Source of the DNA: Streptosporangium lutulentum
GTDB lineage: Bacteria > Actinomycetota > Actinomycetes > Streptosporangiales > Streptosporangiaceae
Direction of reading: 5' to 3'
Length of the DNA: 64,000 nt
NCBI RefSeq assembly: GCF_030811455.1
Contig: NZ_JAUSQU010000001.1
Location: 10,044,001 to 10,108,000, forward strand
Shown: positions 8,704 through 21,762 of the stretch, in pieces
Position numbering within the stretch: position 1 is the first letter of the stretch
Layout of the letters: each line of letters opens with the position of its first letter
The notes under the pieces: generated by a model
What the model was told of the DNA's origin: nothing
Database searches by the model: none
Seen by the model: the letters and a program-made list of their open reading frames with translations, nothing else
Position numbers and translations under genes: made by a program

Positions 8704-9363
8704 ATGAACGACGTCACGGCCTCCGTGAGGACTCTCAGCCTCCCCGCCGCCCCAGCGTGCCCGCCGTGGTGCGAGCGCGAGCACCCCACCACCTACGTCA
8801 CCCACACGGCCGATGTCGCCGAGCTGGAGAACGCCGACGGATCCACCGTGGTGATCACACTCTCCCAGCACCTCCAGCCGGGCTACGTGGGGGAGCGGGT
8901 CGTGCGGGTCTACACCTGCGTGGGCGAGGAGGCCACCATCGCCGACCTGCCACCGCACTCCGCCGAGGCCCTCGGGCGCTCGATCGCCGCCTTCTCCCCG
9001 GACGGGTCCATGCGCGCGTACGGCCTGGCCCTGCGGAGGGCCGCCGCCCGCCTGCTCCTTCCCTCCCCGGCCCGGCCCCGGGCCGGGGAGGGCGCGCCCG
9101 CGTCCCGGCCGGGCGAGAACCCCGGCCCCGCTCCCACCGGGTCGCACTCGCAGGAGAGGCTGTTCCGGATAGCGTTCCTGTCCGGTTACCTCAACGCGGC
9201 GAGGACCCCGCCGATCCTGGACGGAGGCGTCGTCGAACACCGGCTCGGCCAGGTGCTGTCGCCGAGGGAGACGGGGGAGCTCCGCGACATCGTGCGCGGC
9301 ATGCTGACGCGCCGGGCGGCCGCGGGAGTGTCCGGCGACGACGGATGGGCGGTGAACCGATGA
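8704..9363 (+). CDS. Hypothetical protein with CPPWC motif (DUF6907-like)
   Basis: 219 residues. The N-terminal half carries CPPWCEREH and a set of short strands resembling actinomycete DUF6907 proteins (family name from memory; function unknown). A Pro/Gly-rich linker follows (about 125-145), then a helical C-terminal half. GAGGAGAACC precedes the ATG at good spacing. The stop codon overlaps the start of the next gene (ATGA), implying translational coupling. Confidence 0.72.
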   Translation: MNDVTASVRTLSLPAAPACPPWCEREHPTTYVTHTADVAELENADGSTVVITLSQHLQPGYVGERVVRVYTCVGEEATIADLPPHSAEALGRSIAAFSPDGSMRAYGLALRRAAARLLLPSPARPRAGEGAPASRPGENPGPAPTGSHSQERLFRIAFLSGYLNAARTPPILDGGVVEHRLGQVLSPRETGELRDIVRGMLTRRAAAGVSGDDGWAVNR

Positions 9364-9860
9364 GGGCCGCCGTCCGTACCTCGAGGATGTCGACACATTC
9401 ACGCCAGGCCGGTGTCGCGAGGAACGTCCGGGCGATCGCCGCGACGGCCCTCGCCCTCTCGCTCTCCCTCGCCTGCAGCGGAGACCCGGCCACCGGCGAA
9501 CCCCGGGCCGCGGGCGAGGCGATCCCGGCGGCCGTGCCGTCCGGCCCGCCGCCCACCGTCGAGGAGCTGGCGGGCAGGGTGGACTGCGAGCCCGACATCC
9601 AGGTCGACGCCGTCGACATGCGTCAGGGGTACTGCGAGACCTCCGTCGGCCGGTTCTTCGTGACGACCTTCGTCACGCAGAGCGGCAAGGACCAGTGGAT
9701 GGACACGGCGCCGGAGTACAACCCCCACCTCGTCGGCAACCTCTGGACGGTGCTCGCGAGCCGGAAGGTGCTGGACGAGCTCCGCGAGGAGCTCGGCGGC
9801 GACCTGCACCTGACCGACCACAGAGTGACCCCGGCCCCGGCCGTGACCCCGGCCGGGTGA
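9360..9860 (+). CDS. Putative exported protein or lipoprotein
   Basis: 166 residues, start overlapping the previous stop by four bases. After a basic N-terminus comes a hydrophobic stretch AIAATALALSLSLACSG; the Cys could be lipidated, although the lipobox is imperfect (Ser at -3, Leu at -2). A second start, MSTHSRQAG, ten codons in, is possible. The mature part has two further Cys residues (VDCEPD and GYCETS) that could form a disulfide. Function is unknown; linkage to the DUF6907-like gene is the only clue. Confidence 0.65.
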   Translation: MRAAVRTSRMSTHSRQAGVARNVRAIAATALALSLSLACSGDPATGEPRAAGEAIPAAVPSGPPPTVEELAGRVDCEPDIQVDAVDMRQGYCETSVGRFFVTTFVTQSGKDQWMDTAPEYNPHLVGNLWTVLASRKVLDELREELGGDLHLTDHRVTPAPAVTPAG

Positions 9861-9882
9861 CGGCCGCCGGTCGGCGTGCCCG

Positions 9883-11097
9883 CTACCAGGTGACCGGGAT
9901 GCGGGTGAACCCTCCGGAGAGCGACGCCTCGCGCTCCACCAGCTCCCCGGCGGGGACGGCGAGGGCCAGGGTGGGAAAGCGGCGGAACAGGCCGGTGAAC
10001 ACCGACCGCAGCTCCACCCTGGCCAGACTCGCCCCGATGCAGTACCGGGCCGCGTAGCCGAACGAGAGCTGCGGGTCGCCGAGGGGACGGCCGATGTCGA
10101 AACGGTCGGGTTCGGGGAAGACCCGCTCGTCGCGGTTGGCCGACATCGTGACGATGACCACCGCCTCGCCGCGCCTGATCGTCACGCCGCCGATGGTCAC
10201 GTCCTCGTGGGCGTACCGGGGCAGGCCGTGGTTGCCCGGCGCGGCCATCCGCAGGATCTCCTCCACCGCCCCGTCCGTCAGCGACGGGTCGGCGATCAGG
10301 GCGTCGCGCTGCGAGGGGTTGGAGAGCATCAGCAGCACGCCGTAGTCGATCCGGTTGACCGTCGTCTCGTGACCGGCGAACAGCAGTCCCGCCGCGAGCG
10401 AGGAGATCTCGTCGTCGGACGCGTCCATGGTGGCCAGGTCGGAGAACACGTCGTCGGCCGGGTTCGCCCGCTTGCCGATCAGGATCTCGCGGGTGTAGCC
10501 GGTCAGCTCGGCCTTCGCCGCCCCGGCCCGCCGCCGATCGCTCAGGTCCGTCATCGCGTCGGCCAGCTTCCTGAAGTATCTGCGGTCGCCGTACGGCACG
10601 CCGAGGAGCTCGCAGATCACCAGCACGGGCAGCGGCAGGGAGAGCTCCTCCCGCAGGTCCACCGGGGGCGGCAGCTCCGCCATGCGGTCGAGCAGGCCGT
10701 CGACGAGCTCCTGGACGTGGGGCCCGAGGGCGCTCATCCGGCGGGCGGAGAAGGCCGGGACGAGCATCCGGCGCATCCGATCGTGTTCGGCCTTCTCGGT
10801 CTCGATGGCGCCGCTCGGACCGCCGATCAGCACCGAGTCGGAGATGCGCGCGGCCCTGTCCGGATCGGGGGACGAACGGCCGAGACGCGGATCGGCGAAG
10901 GCCTGCCTGGCCTCCTCGTAGCCGGAGACCAGCCAGGCGAGGTCGCCCGCCTGGGTGCGAACCCGGGTCACCGGCCGGGTGGTCCGCAGCGTCCGGTACA
11001 TCTCCGGCACCTCAAGCGGGTCCTCCCGCTCGAAGGGCAGTCTCGGCAGGCCGGTGGGATCGATGTGACCGGTGTGATCGGCGAGGCGGTCGTCCAT
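9883..11097 (-). CDS. Cytochrome P450
   Basis: 404-residue bacterial class I P450. The I-helix oxygen-binding motif AGHETT, the EEILR K-helix ExxR motif and the heme loop FGYAARYCIGASLAR are visible, with Cys353 as the iron ligand. The heme loop has Ala in place of the usual second Gly and Arg in place of the His/Arg position, but keeps Phe, Gly, Cys and Gly. The start ATG at 11097 has AGGAGG 11 bases upstream; a longer upstream frame has no support. It is divergent from ispH and next to the geosmin synthase gene, so terpene tailoring is conceivable but unproven. Its ferredoxin partner is not adjacent. Confidence 0.92.
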   Translation of the reverse strand: MDDRLADHTGHIDPTGLPRLPFEREDPLEVPEMYRTLRTTRPVTRVRTQAGDLAWLVSGYEEARQAFADPRLGRSSPDPDRAARISDSVLIGGPSGAIETEKAEHDRMRRMLVPAFSARRMSALGPHVQELVDGLLDRMAELPPPVDLREELSLPLPVLVICELLGVPYGDRRYFRKLADAMTDLSDRRRAGAAKAELTGYTREILIGKRANPADDVFSDLATMDASDDEISSLAAGLLFAGHETTVNRIDYGVLLMLSNPSQRDALIADPSLTDGAVEEILRMAAPGNHGLPRYAHEDVTIGGVTIRRGEAVVIVTMSANRDERVFPEPDRFDIGRPLGDPQLSFGYAARYCIGASLARVELRSVFTGLFRRFPTLALAVPAGELVEREASLSGGFTRIPVTW

Positions 11098-11690
11098 GGC
11101 CGGAGACACCTCCTGGGGCTCGACGTCACGTGCACCTTCGAACGTGCCACCCGTGGGAGCGTTCGGCAAGGTGCCACGACCACAGGCTCTCACCTGCGCG
11201 TTCGTCCGTGCGGAGGGTGTGGGGGCGCGCGGTCGGCGCCGCGGGGAAGGAGGCTCGCGCGGCCGGGCCCGGGGAGGCGCCCGGCGCGTCCGGCCTCACG
11301 GCCTCGCAGGGAGGCGAGACCGGCCGTCCGGGGCGCGGCCCGAACAGGCGGGGCGGCGCGTGCCGTAAATCATTCTTGGTCTTGACTATTCCGTGGGATT
11401 AATGATTACACTCCGAAGCCATGCGGATTCGGAGCGAGACGTCACCGTCGGGGTCGCGCGCCGGAGACGCCGGGTCCGGATCCCCTGTCCGGGCGTGGTC
11501 GCGGCGGACGAGCCGGTGCGTCGGGCGCTCCACTCCCCGGGGGCGGGTTCCCCTACTCTTCGTGGCCGTCGCACGACGTTCCGCTTGCCAGTGCTTCCGG
11601 AAGGGCAGATCGTCCCTGTCGTAGATCCCGAGGTGCTCACGATCAGCCGACCACTTCTCACCCACCGCATTCGACCAGGGGGAACCACTG
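11098..11690. other. Divergent intergenic region upstream of ispH
   Basis: About 590 bp between the P450 and ispH. A candidate promoter lies at 11382-11412 inside an AT-richer island: TTGACT, a 19-bp spacer, then TACACT. The remaining 280 bp to ispH would form a long leader. Short frames inside this leader have no convincing ribosome site. Confidence 0.4.
11382..11412 (+). promoter_or_regulatory. Candidate ispH promoter
   Basis: TTGACT at 11382-11387 and TACACT at 11407-11412 resemble -35 and -10 elements of a vegetative sigma factor, although the 19-bp spacing is slightly long. It is the best promoter-like match in the region. Confidence 0.35.
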
Positions 11691-12614
11691 ATGGGACGCG
11701 TAATACTGGCAGCTCCGCGTGGATACTGCGCGGGCGTCGAACGGGCCGTCGTCACCGTGGAGGAGGCACTGCGGCGGTACGGCCCGCCGGTGTACGTCCG
11801 TAAGCAGATCGTGCACAACACCTTCGTGGTGGGAGATCTCACCCGGCGCGGCGCGGTGTTCGTCGACGAGCTCGACGAGGTACCCGACGACGCGCTCGTC
11901 ATCTTCTCCGCCCACGGCGTCTCCCCGGCGGTCAAGGAGCAGGCCCGGGAGCGCGGGCTGCGCACCATCGACGCGACCTGCCCGCTGGTCACCAAGGTCC
12001 ACAAGGAGGCCGTACGGTTCGCCGAGGTGGGATACGAGATCGTCCTCATCGGCCACGCCGAGCACGAGGAGGTGGAGGGCACCATCGGTGAGGCCCCCGA
12101 CCACATGCACCTCGTCGACCCCGGGCGCCCCGACGACCTCCAGTTGCCGAAGGGCACGCCGGTGGGCTGGCTCTCCCAGACCACCCTGTCGGTCGACGAG
12201 ACCATGACCGCAGTCAGGCGCCTTCGCGAGCGCTTCCCGGACCTGGTCGACCCGCCGAGCGACGACATCTGCTACGCCAGCCAGAACCGGCAGGAGGCCG
12301 TCGCCAGGATCGCCCCGCACTGCGATCTCGTCGTCGTGGTCGGGTCCTCCAACTCCTCCAACTCGCAGAGGCTGGTCGAGGTCGCCCTGGGAGCGGGAGC
12401 CCGCACCTCCTACCTGGTGGATCAGGCCGGCGACGCCGACGAACGCTGGCTCGACGGCGTGGAGACGGTCGGCGTCAGCTCCGGGGCCTCCGTCCCCGAA
12501 CACCTGGTCGCGGAGCTGCTGGACTGGCTCGCGGAGCGGGGCTACACCGACACGGAGTCGGTGACGCTGACCGAGGAGACCCTGACGTTCTCCCTGCCCC
12601 AAGAGCTCCGGTAG
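11691..12614 (+). CDS. ispH: 4-hydroxy-3-methylbut-2-enyl diphosphate reductase
   Basis: 307-residue IspH/LytB, the iron-sulfur enzyme that makes IPP and DMAPP in the last step of the MEP pathway. The three cluster cysteines are visible at Cys13 (PRGYCAGV), Cys97 (DATCPLV) and Cys194 ([11 protein letters not shown]), with the HNTFVV and SAHGVS active-site segments. AGGGGGA lies seven bases before the ATG. The following gene is geosmin synthase, so this copy probably boosts isoprenoid precursor supply for terpene formation. Whether it is the only ispH of the genome cannot be judged here. Confidence 0.96.
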   Translation: MGRVILAAPRGYCAGVERAVVTVEEALRRYGPPVYVRKQIVHNTFVVGDLTRRGAVFVDELDEVPDDALVIFSAHGVSPAVKEQARERGLRTIDATCPLVTKVHKEAVRFAEVGYEIVLIGHAEHEEVEGTIGEAPDHMHLVDPGRPDDLQLPKGTPVGWLSQTTLSVDETMTAVRRLRERFPDLVDPPSDDICYASQNRQEAVARIAPHCDLVVVVGSSNSSNSQRLVEVALGAGARTSYLVDQAGDADERWLDGVETVGVSSGASVPEHLVAELLDWLAERGYTDTESVTLTEETLTFSLPQELR

Positions 12615-12704
12615 CGGGGCCGGCGGTTCCCGGATCCTCGGGTTTTCCCGGTTTCCCGCGGCCCCCGCGGCTCCCGTGGATGAGACGGGCGGTGTCCGGC
12701 GTGA

Positions 12705-16102
<3,398 letters not shown>

Positions 16103-16301
16103 CGGGGCCCCCTTGTCGGCCATCGGTCTCGACCGTCTGATTCCTCCCCTCGCTCCACATTAGGTCTCGCCGCCGGACGGGAACGGGGCCGCCTCGGCCT
16201 CGGCCGGGCGGGGTTCCTCGCGTCATCATGATCCAAGCTCCGATCCGGCGAGCGTAAAGGACCTGCGAATTGTCGGTGGGACAGGGAAGAATGATCCCAT
16301 C

Positions 16302-16496
16302 ATGGTTATCTCCCCCTCTCTCCCGTTCACTGCCACGACGTCCCCGAGCGGCGACATCGTGATCTTCTACGTCGGCACCGAGCCCCGCATGACCCCGGAG
16401 CAGGCGCTCGCGTTCGCCGACCAGCTCCGCGACCTCGCGGCCGGAACGCTGCGCCCCAGCATGGCCGGGGAGCTGGTCGGCGCCCACGGGTGCTGA
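16302..16496 (+). CDS. Small hypothetical protein
   Basis: 64 residues with a beta-strand-like middle (GDIVIFYVGTE) and a helix (PEQALAFADQLRDLAAG). It carries no recognised domain. A strong hairpin begins 46 bp after its stop, which supports a real transcript. The upstream ribosome site is poor, so the start is uncertain. Confidence 0.5.
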   Translation: MVISPSLPFTATTSPSGDIVIFYVGTEPRMTPEQALAFADQLRDLAAGTLRPSMAGELVGAHGC

Positions 16497-16542
16497 CCGG
16501 GAATCACCGGTCCTCGATCGTCACCGGCCCTCGCGCCTGGTG

Positions 16543-16586
16543 AAACGGCTCGGCGCCCGTCCGCGGGACGGGGCGCCGAGCCGTTT
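16543..16586 (+). terminator. Strong hairpin terminator
   Basis: About 20-bp stem: AAACGGCTCGGCGCCCGTCC pairs with the copy downstream with a single bulged base, and the loop is about 3 bases. It lies after the small protein gene, followed by TTTGATC. The remaining bases up to 16797 contain no gene. Confidence 0.7.
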
Positions 16587-16797
16587 GATCTCCAAAGGGG
16601 TGTGAGGCCGGCCCGCATATACTTTGAAGCTTGACGAGTGCCCGAGTGCCCGCCGGGGGCCGGGCCGGTGACGACCACGGACGGGAAGTGGTGCCTGTTC
16701 GGCGACAGGGCAGGCCGCGCGCCGTAGAGGAGACCCTCCGGCGAAAGAGTGATTTCCCGCTCCGGCGCTTACCGGCGTTCGGGATGGAGGGACGACG

Positions 16798-17346
16798 ATG
16801 ACGAGTTCCGTTGCCGACCTGAGGCTCCATTACCGTGATCATGCCGGCCTGGTGCTGCTGCTGATGGCGGCGTGGGGGTTCGGCAACCTCTACGAGGCCG
16901 TGACGGTCATTCCGTGGCTGGCCACCCTGCCTCCCGGCTCGGCGGCGGGACAACTGGAGATCGGCAGCCCGCTGTTCTACTTCCTCCCGATCGCCGTCTG
17001 CCTTCTCGTGCTCGCCTGGGCCCTGGTGATCCGCCTGGTCCGCGGCGGCGCCGACCGCGTCATGCCCGGCTCGGTACGGTCGGCCGGGACGGCCGCCGTG
17101 CTGGTCACCCTGGCCGGGGTCACCACGGTGATGCTGGTCACCACCGTCAACCCGGCCTTCCACGACACCACCGCGACCGTGGACGCCGTCCAGACGACCC
17201 TGCTGATCTGGGAGATCGGCAACGCGTTACGGATGACGCTCATGGCCAGCGCCGCCGTGTGCCTGCTGGCCTGGCGGATCAGGCTGGCCGACGTCGCGGC
17301 GGTCCAGGCCGGACCTTCGCGGGTCGACGGGCAGGGCGACCGCTAG
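16798..17346 (+). CDS. Four-helix membrane protein, function unknown
   Basis: 182 residues with about four hydrophobic segments: near 17-40, 62-82 (FYFLPIAVCLLVLAWALVIR), 100-120 and 143-165. It resembles small DUF1772-like or anthrone-oxygenase-like membrane proteins only in layout, and no specific motif was found. GGAGGGACGACG precedes the ATG. It is alone on its strand, flanked by a terminator and a divergent or convergent regulator. Confidence 0.7.
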   Translation: MTSSVADLRLHYRDHAGLVLLLMAAWGFGNLYEAVTVIPWLATLPPGSAAGQLEIGSPLFYFLPIAVCLLVLAWALVIRLVRGGADRVMPGSVRSAGTAAVLVTLAGVTTVMLVTTVNPAFHDTTATVDAVQTTLLIWEIGNALRMTLMASAAVCLLAWRIRLADVAAVQAGPSRVDGQGDR

Positions 17347-17508
17347 GTTCGCCGTGTCGAGTTTCCGGCCGGCCTGGTGGGCTCGGCCTTCTCGTGAGCC
17401 GGGCATGACGGCGATCGATCGCCCGCGCGCCGGCGCGGACGGGGCGTCACTTCGGGTGAGGCCTGAGCGAGGTCATGGGGCAGGCGGGTCGGGATCGATC
17501 CCGGGGGT

Positions 17509-18504
17509 TCACCGCCGGGCGGGTATCCAGCCCCGGTCGGCGGCGAGGTAGCCGGCCTGGAACCGGCTCCGGGCGTCGAGGCGCTCCATCAGCTCGGCGG
17601 TGATGCGCCGCAGGGTGCGCACGGAGATGTCGAGCTTGCGGGCGACGGCCTCGTCGGTGTGGCCCGTCGACAGCAGGCGCAGCACCTCGCGTTCCTGGCC
17701 GCTCAGCCCGCGCTCGTCGCGCCGCGGCTCCTCGCCGAACGCGTCGGCCCTCTCCCAGGTCTGCTCGAACAGCGCCGTCAGCGCGGTGACGATGCCCGCG
17801 CCGTGGAGCAGCACCGCGCCGACGCTGCTGTCGCCCGGGTCGATCGGGAGCAGCGCCGCCTCCCAGTCGAAGATGATCATCCTGGTCGGAAGGGTGGGGG
17901 TCGCGCGCACCTGGCCGCCGAGCTCGGTGAGCCAGGTCGCGTAGGTCGCGATCGACTGGTCGTTGCGAGCGCTGGCGAGATAGACGATGCGGATCTCCAC
18001 GCCGTTTTCGAGCAGGGTCCGGTCGAGCGGCCTGCTCGCGTCGATGTTCGCCAGCGTCTGGGCGCCCTGAGGGTCGAACACCCGCAGTTCGTTCCGGCAG
18101 CGCAGGGCCAGTTCCTCGATCCGGGTGCGGACGGTGTCGATGCCCAGCAAGGTCTCGGCGCCCTCGCCGGGCTGGGCGGGGTTCAGGTCGGCATAGGTCG
18201 CGATCATCTGGGCGATGATCGCCCGGCTCCGCTCGATCTCCTGCTGCCGGTGCAGAAGCGCCGTCTCCTCCCGGGCGAGCAGCGCGGACAGCCCGACCTC
18301 GGGACGCACCAGGCGGAACACGCGGGGGTCCTCCCAGGAAGGCCGCAGCAGTGACAACCTCGCCAGCTCGTCGAGCGCGTCACGGACCCGGCGAACCGGC
18401 CAGCCCAGTTCCTCACTCAACTGGTTCACCCCGTGGGAGGGGTTCTCCAGAATGGCGCGGTAGACGGTTTCCCCGGCGGACCCAAGGCCAAGTAGCGAAA
18501 GCAC
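17509..18504 (-). CDS. TrmB-like / LuxR-type HTH transcriptional regulator
   Basis: 331 residues. An N-terminal winged-helix domain (about 10-70, TVYRAILENPSHGVNQLSEE) is TrmB-like, a middle part resembles a sensing domain, and the C-terminus is a LuxR-type HTH (LSGQEREVLRLLSTGHTDEA then VARKLDISVRTLRRI). This architecture is common in actinomycetes and several such regulators sit near secondary-metabolism genes. GTG at 18504 is preceded by GGGAGG; an upstream ATG at 18573 lacks one. Its target is unknown. Confidence 0.85.
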   Translation of the reverse strand: MLSLLGLGSAGETVYRAILENPSHGVNQLSEELGWPVRRVRDALDELARLSLLRPSWEDPRVFRLVRPEVGLSALLAREETALLHRQQEIERSRAIIAQMIATYADLNPAQPGEGAETLLGIDTVRTRIEELALRCRNELRVFDPQGAQTLANIDASRPLDRTLLENGVEIRIVYLASARNDQSIATYATWLTELGGQVRATPTLPTRMIIFDWEAALLPIDPGDSSVGAVLLHGAGIVTALTALFEQTWERADAFGEEPRRDERGLSGQEREVLRLLSTGHTDEAVARKLDISVRTLRRITAELMERLDARSRFQAGYLAADRGWIPARR

Positions 18505-18702
18505 GGCCCCTCCCAACGTCAAACACGAGCGTGACGCGACCGAGGTGAGCCGATCCCCCAGGGGTCGCATCACGAAGGTAGAGGAATGAAATTATGGCGA
18601 GGTTATGAAAACGCCGGACAGGTGGTCGCCGGCGACCGGACGGGGTGATTCTCACCCCGTCCGCGGCGTTTCTCGCCGGCCGGTGTGAGGCGGTTCTCCG
18701 CC

Positions 18703-18735
18703 CTGGCAGTCTCCTGCAATGCAGGTGCCTGCCAG
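18703..18735. repeat. Inverted repeat element, copy 1
   Basis: CTGGCAG at the left and CTGCCAG at the right bracket an inner TCCTGCA ATGCAGG palindrome. The first 17 bases nearly match copy 2 at 19118. It lies about 50 bp upstream of the small gene at 18781 and could be an operator. Confidence 0.55.
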
Positions 18736-18780
18736 CGGGAATCCCTGGTGAATCCGACGCCGGGTGGTCACCGTCGATTC

Positions 18781-19176
18781 ATGTATCTCATCACCGCTCG
18801 CCTGCGGGCCCCCGGGGGCGACGACCGCAGGCCGCCGCCCGCGACACGGATGCGGGCGTGCGAACTTCGCGACCTCGTCCTGGCCCTGGCGGCCCCCGCC
18901 GACCGGATCGAACACGTCTATGGAGCGGCGAGCCCCGCCGGAGTCGACCTCGGCGTCTTTGTCCTCCAGCCCACGTTCGACGACGCCGAGTCCGTCGTGG
19001 ACCGGTTGTGCAGGCGCTGTGTCGAGGTGACCCCCCGGCTCGCGGGCTGGTCCCTGGACGGCTGCGGCGCCGGCCTGGCCCCCGGGATCGCCGACGCCGT
19101 CCTGCTCTCCGAGGCGCCTGGCAGTGTCCTGCCATTGCAAGCTGCTGCCAGTCGCCGGGACTTACCGGAGAACTGA
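18781..19176 (+). CDS. Hypothetical protein, 131 residues
   Basis: The protein begins MYLITARLRAPGGD and contains a beta-alpha-beta-like pattern (VDLGVFVLQPTFDDAESVVD) with paired Cys in LCRRCVE. The family is not recognised, although similar short proteins starting MYLIT are known from actinomycetes with no function. The ATG at 18781 is preferred because the coding pattern starts there; the ribosome site is weak. Related inverted-repeat elements lie upstream and within its 3' end. Confidence 0.6.
   Translation: MYLITARLRAPGGDDRRPPPATRMRACELRDLVLALAAPADRIEHVYGAASPAGVDLGVFVLQPTFDDAESVVDRLCRRCVEVTPRLAGWSLDGCGAGLAPGIADAVLLSEAPGSVLPLQAAASRRDLPEN
19118..19151. repeat. Inverted repeat element, copy 2
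   Basis: CTGGCAGTGTCCTGC and, further right, CTGCCAG, matching copy 1 at 18703 at about 15 of the first 16 positions. It falls inside the end of the preceding gene's coding region and upstream of the antiporter gene. Confidence 0.55.
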
Positions 19177-19357
19177 TCTCCCGGAAAGAATCCGAGGGAC
19201 CGGACAGCGCGTCATGAATGTCCGGGAAACGCGCCGAACCGCGAACGGATGACATAGCCGATCCGTTGCCGGCGGAATGCAAAGGAAGAAGAGGCGACCA
19301 CAGTGAACAACCAGGACGTCGAATTCATTTCGGAGAGCCGGCACCACATCGAGAACG

Positions 19358-20728
19358 GTGGATGATCACATGATGCTCGCCGCGGCACCTGTCGCCGTCA
19401 TTCCCGCCCACCACCTCATGACCTTCCTCCTCCAGCTCGGTCTGCTCCTCGGCCTGGCGACCGTCCTCGGGCGGCTCGCCGCCCGGTTCGGGCTGCCGGC
19501 GCTTCTCGGCGAGCTGTCCGCGGGCATCCTGATCGGGCCGTCGCTGCTGGCGCACGCCGCGCCGGACCTCTTCGCCTGGCTGCTGCCCCAGGACGCGGCC
19601 CGATTCCACCTGATCGACGCCGTCGGCCAGCTCGGCGTCCTGCTCCTGGTCGGCCTGGCCGGTATGCACCTCGACGCCGGCTTCCTCCGGCGGCAGGGCA
19701 GGGCGGCGGCCTGGATCAGCGGCGCGGGACTGATCATTCCGCTCGTCCTCGGCGTCGGGATCGGGTTCATGGTTCCCGCGGAGCTGATCGCCGACGGTGT
19801 CGACCCCACGGTCTTCGCTCTCTTCATGGGAGTCGCCCTGTGCGTCAGCGCCATCCCGGTGATCGCCAAGATCCTCACGGAGATGCGCCTCCTCCACCGG
19901 AACATCGGCCAGCTCATCCTGAGCACCGCCGTGATCGACGACGTGGTGGGCTGGCTCCTGCTGTCAGTGGTCTCCGCGCTCGCCACCGCCGGAGCCCGCA
20001 CCGGCCAGGCGGTGATGACCTCGATCGCGCTGCTCGTGGCGTTCGTCCTGGTCGCTCTGCTCCTGGGCCGCAGGGCGGTCGCCGTCGTGCTGCGCGTGGC
20101 CGATCGCGGCCAGGGGAACAACACGACGATCGCCGCGGTGACGGTCATGTTCCTGCTCTCCGCCGCGGTGACCCACGCGATGGGGTTCGAGGCCATCCTC
20201 GGCGCCTTCGTCTGCGGAGCGCTCATCGGATCGTCCCCCGACCTCAAGGTGGCCAAGCTGGTACCGCTGCAGACGTTCGTCGCCGCCGTACTGGCACCGA
20301 TCTTCTTCGCGACGGCGGGCCTGCGGATGGACCTCACCGAACTGGCCAACCCCGTCGTCCTCGTGGCGGGAATCGTGGTCCTCGTCGTCGCCATCGCGGG
20401 CAAGTTCGCCGGCGCCTACATCGGCGCCCGCATCGCGCGGCGCAGCCGGTGGGAGGCGCTCGCCCTGGGAGCGGGCCTCAACTCCCGGGGCGTCATCGAG
20501 GTGATCATCGCCATGGTCGGGCTCAGGCTCGGCGTGCTCACCACCGCGTCCTACACGGTGATCGTGCTGGTCGCGGTCGTGACCTCGATGATGGCGCCGC
20601 CCCTGCTCCGCTTCGCGGCCTCCCGTATCGCCCCCACCGGGGAGGAGGCCGTCCGCGAGGAGTTCTTCGACGCCCTGGAGAACTCCGACAGGGAGCTGAT
20701 GGCGACCGCCAGGGAGACACGACCGTGA
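19358..20728 (+). CDS. CPA2-type cation/proton antiporter
   Basis: 456 residues with about twelve membrane helices. Hallmarks of the CPA2 (KefB/GerN-like Na+/H+ or K+/H+) exchangers are visible: LPALLGELSAGILIGPSLL early, the paired Asp in AVIDDVVGW, and GAGLNSRGVIEVIIAMVG near the end. It would exchange protons for Na+ or K+ across the cytoplasmic membrane. There is no C-terminal TrkA-N domain. GTG at 19358 is used; ATG at 19370, which has GGTGG nine bases upstream, is equally plausible. Confidence 0.9.
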   Translation: MDDHMMLAAAPVAVIPAHHLMTFLLQLGLLLGLATVLGRLAARFGLPALLGELSAGILIGPSLLAHAAPDLFAWLLPQDAARFHLIDAVGQLGVLLLVGLAGMHLDAGFLRRQGRAAAWISGAGLIIPLVLGVGIGFMVPAELIADGVDPTVFALFMGVALCVSAIPVIAKILTEMRLLHRNIGQLILSTAVIDDVVGWLLLSVVSALATAGARTGQAVMTSIALLVAFVLVALLLGRRAVAVVLRVADRGQGNNTTIAAVTVMFLLSAAVTHAMGFEAILGAFVCGALIGSSPDLKVAKLVPLQTFVAAVLAPIFFATAGLRMDLTELANPVVLVAGIVVLVVAIAGKFAGAYIGARIARRSRWEALALGAGLNSRGVIEVIIAMVGLRLGVLTTASYTVIVLVAVVTSMMAPPLLRFAASRIAPTGEEAVREEFFDALENSDRELMATARETRP

Positions 20729-20745
20729 CAGCGGACCACCCACGG

Positions 20746-21657
20746 TCACCGCGACGCGCTCCTGACGGGTTCCGGCGCGGTGACCAGGTTGAGCGCGGGA
20801 CGGACGCCGCGGCGCGCGGCGAATCCCGCGACGGACGCGACGAGGAACACCAGCACGCCGTACACCACGGCGGGGATCGCCATCTGCGGGTTGTTCAGCA
20901 GGGCGGGGCTCATCGCGACGGCGATGGCGAGCGTGCTGTTGTGGATGCCTATCTCCATGCACGAGGCGAGAGCCTGGCGGGGGGCCACTCCGGCCAGGCG
21001 CGGCAGCCAGTAACCGACGCCGAGACTGACGACGCTGAAGACCAGGCAGATCATGCCGACGGTGCCGACGTAACCCGAGAGGTTGGCCGCCTCGGCGGCG
21101 ACCGCGACGCCGATCACCGTCACCAGCGTGATCACCGAGAGGACCTTGACCGGGCGGTTCATCCGGTCGGCGAAGGCGGCGGCCCTGACCTTGATCAGCA
21201 TGCCGAGCACGGCGGGGATCAGCACGACGGCGAAGACCTGGACGATCTTGTCGAACTGCAGCCCCAGCGCACCCGCGTCGGCGTAGAAGTAGGCCATGGA
21301 GAGGTTGGTGACGATGGGGAGCGTGAAGACGGCGGTCACGGAGTTGATCGCGGTCAGCGTGACGTTGAGCGCGACGTCTCCGCCGAAGAGGTGACTGTAG
21401 AGGTTGGCCGTCGGCCCGCCGGGCGAGGCGGCCAGCAGCATCATGCCGACGGCCAGCGCGGGGGGCAGATCGAAGGCCAGGACGAGTCCGAAACAGACGA
21501 CGGGCAGCAGGAGCGCCTGGCAGGCGATGGCGACGAGGACGGCCCGGGGGTGGACCGCCACCCGGCGGAAGTCGGCCGCGGTCAGGCCCAGGCCCAGACC
21601 GAACATGATGACGGCGAGAGCCGCGGGCAGCAGTACTCCGGTGACGGTGGGGCTCAT
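20746..21657 (-). CDS. Bile acid:sodium symporter (BASS) family transporter
   Basis: 303 residues, nine to ten predicted membrane helices. The family signature LAASPGGPTANLYSHL (crossover region binding Na+) and MEIGIHNSTLAIAV (second crossover) are clear. Bacterial BASS members take up bile-acid-like or other organic anions with Na+; the substrate here is unknown. It is convergent with the CPA2 antiporter. The start ATG has a modest ribosome site. Confidence 0.9.
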   Translation of the reverse strand: MSPTVTGVLLPAALAVIMFGLGLGLTAADFRRVAVHPRAVLVAIACQALLLPVVCFGLVLAFDLPPALAVGMMLLAASPGGPTANLYSHLFGGDVALNVTLTAINSVTAVFTLPIVTNLSMAYFYADAGALGLQFDKIVQVFAVVLIPAVLGMLIKVRAAAFADRMNRPVKVLSVITLVTVIGVAVAAEAANLSGYVGTVGMICLVFSVVSLGVGYWLPRLAGVAPRQALASCMEIGIHNSTLAIAVAMSPALLNNPQMAIPAVVYGVLVFLVASVAGFAARRGVRPALNLVTAPEPVRSASR

Positions 21658-21762
21658 GGTTGGCCCTGCCTTTCTGACGGGGGGGTCGAGCCGGTCGCCC
21701 CGGCCGGCCGTCCGCCTTCGCCCGGCCGGAGCGGAAGGGCCGGCCGGGCGAAGGCGGGAGGG

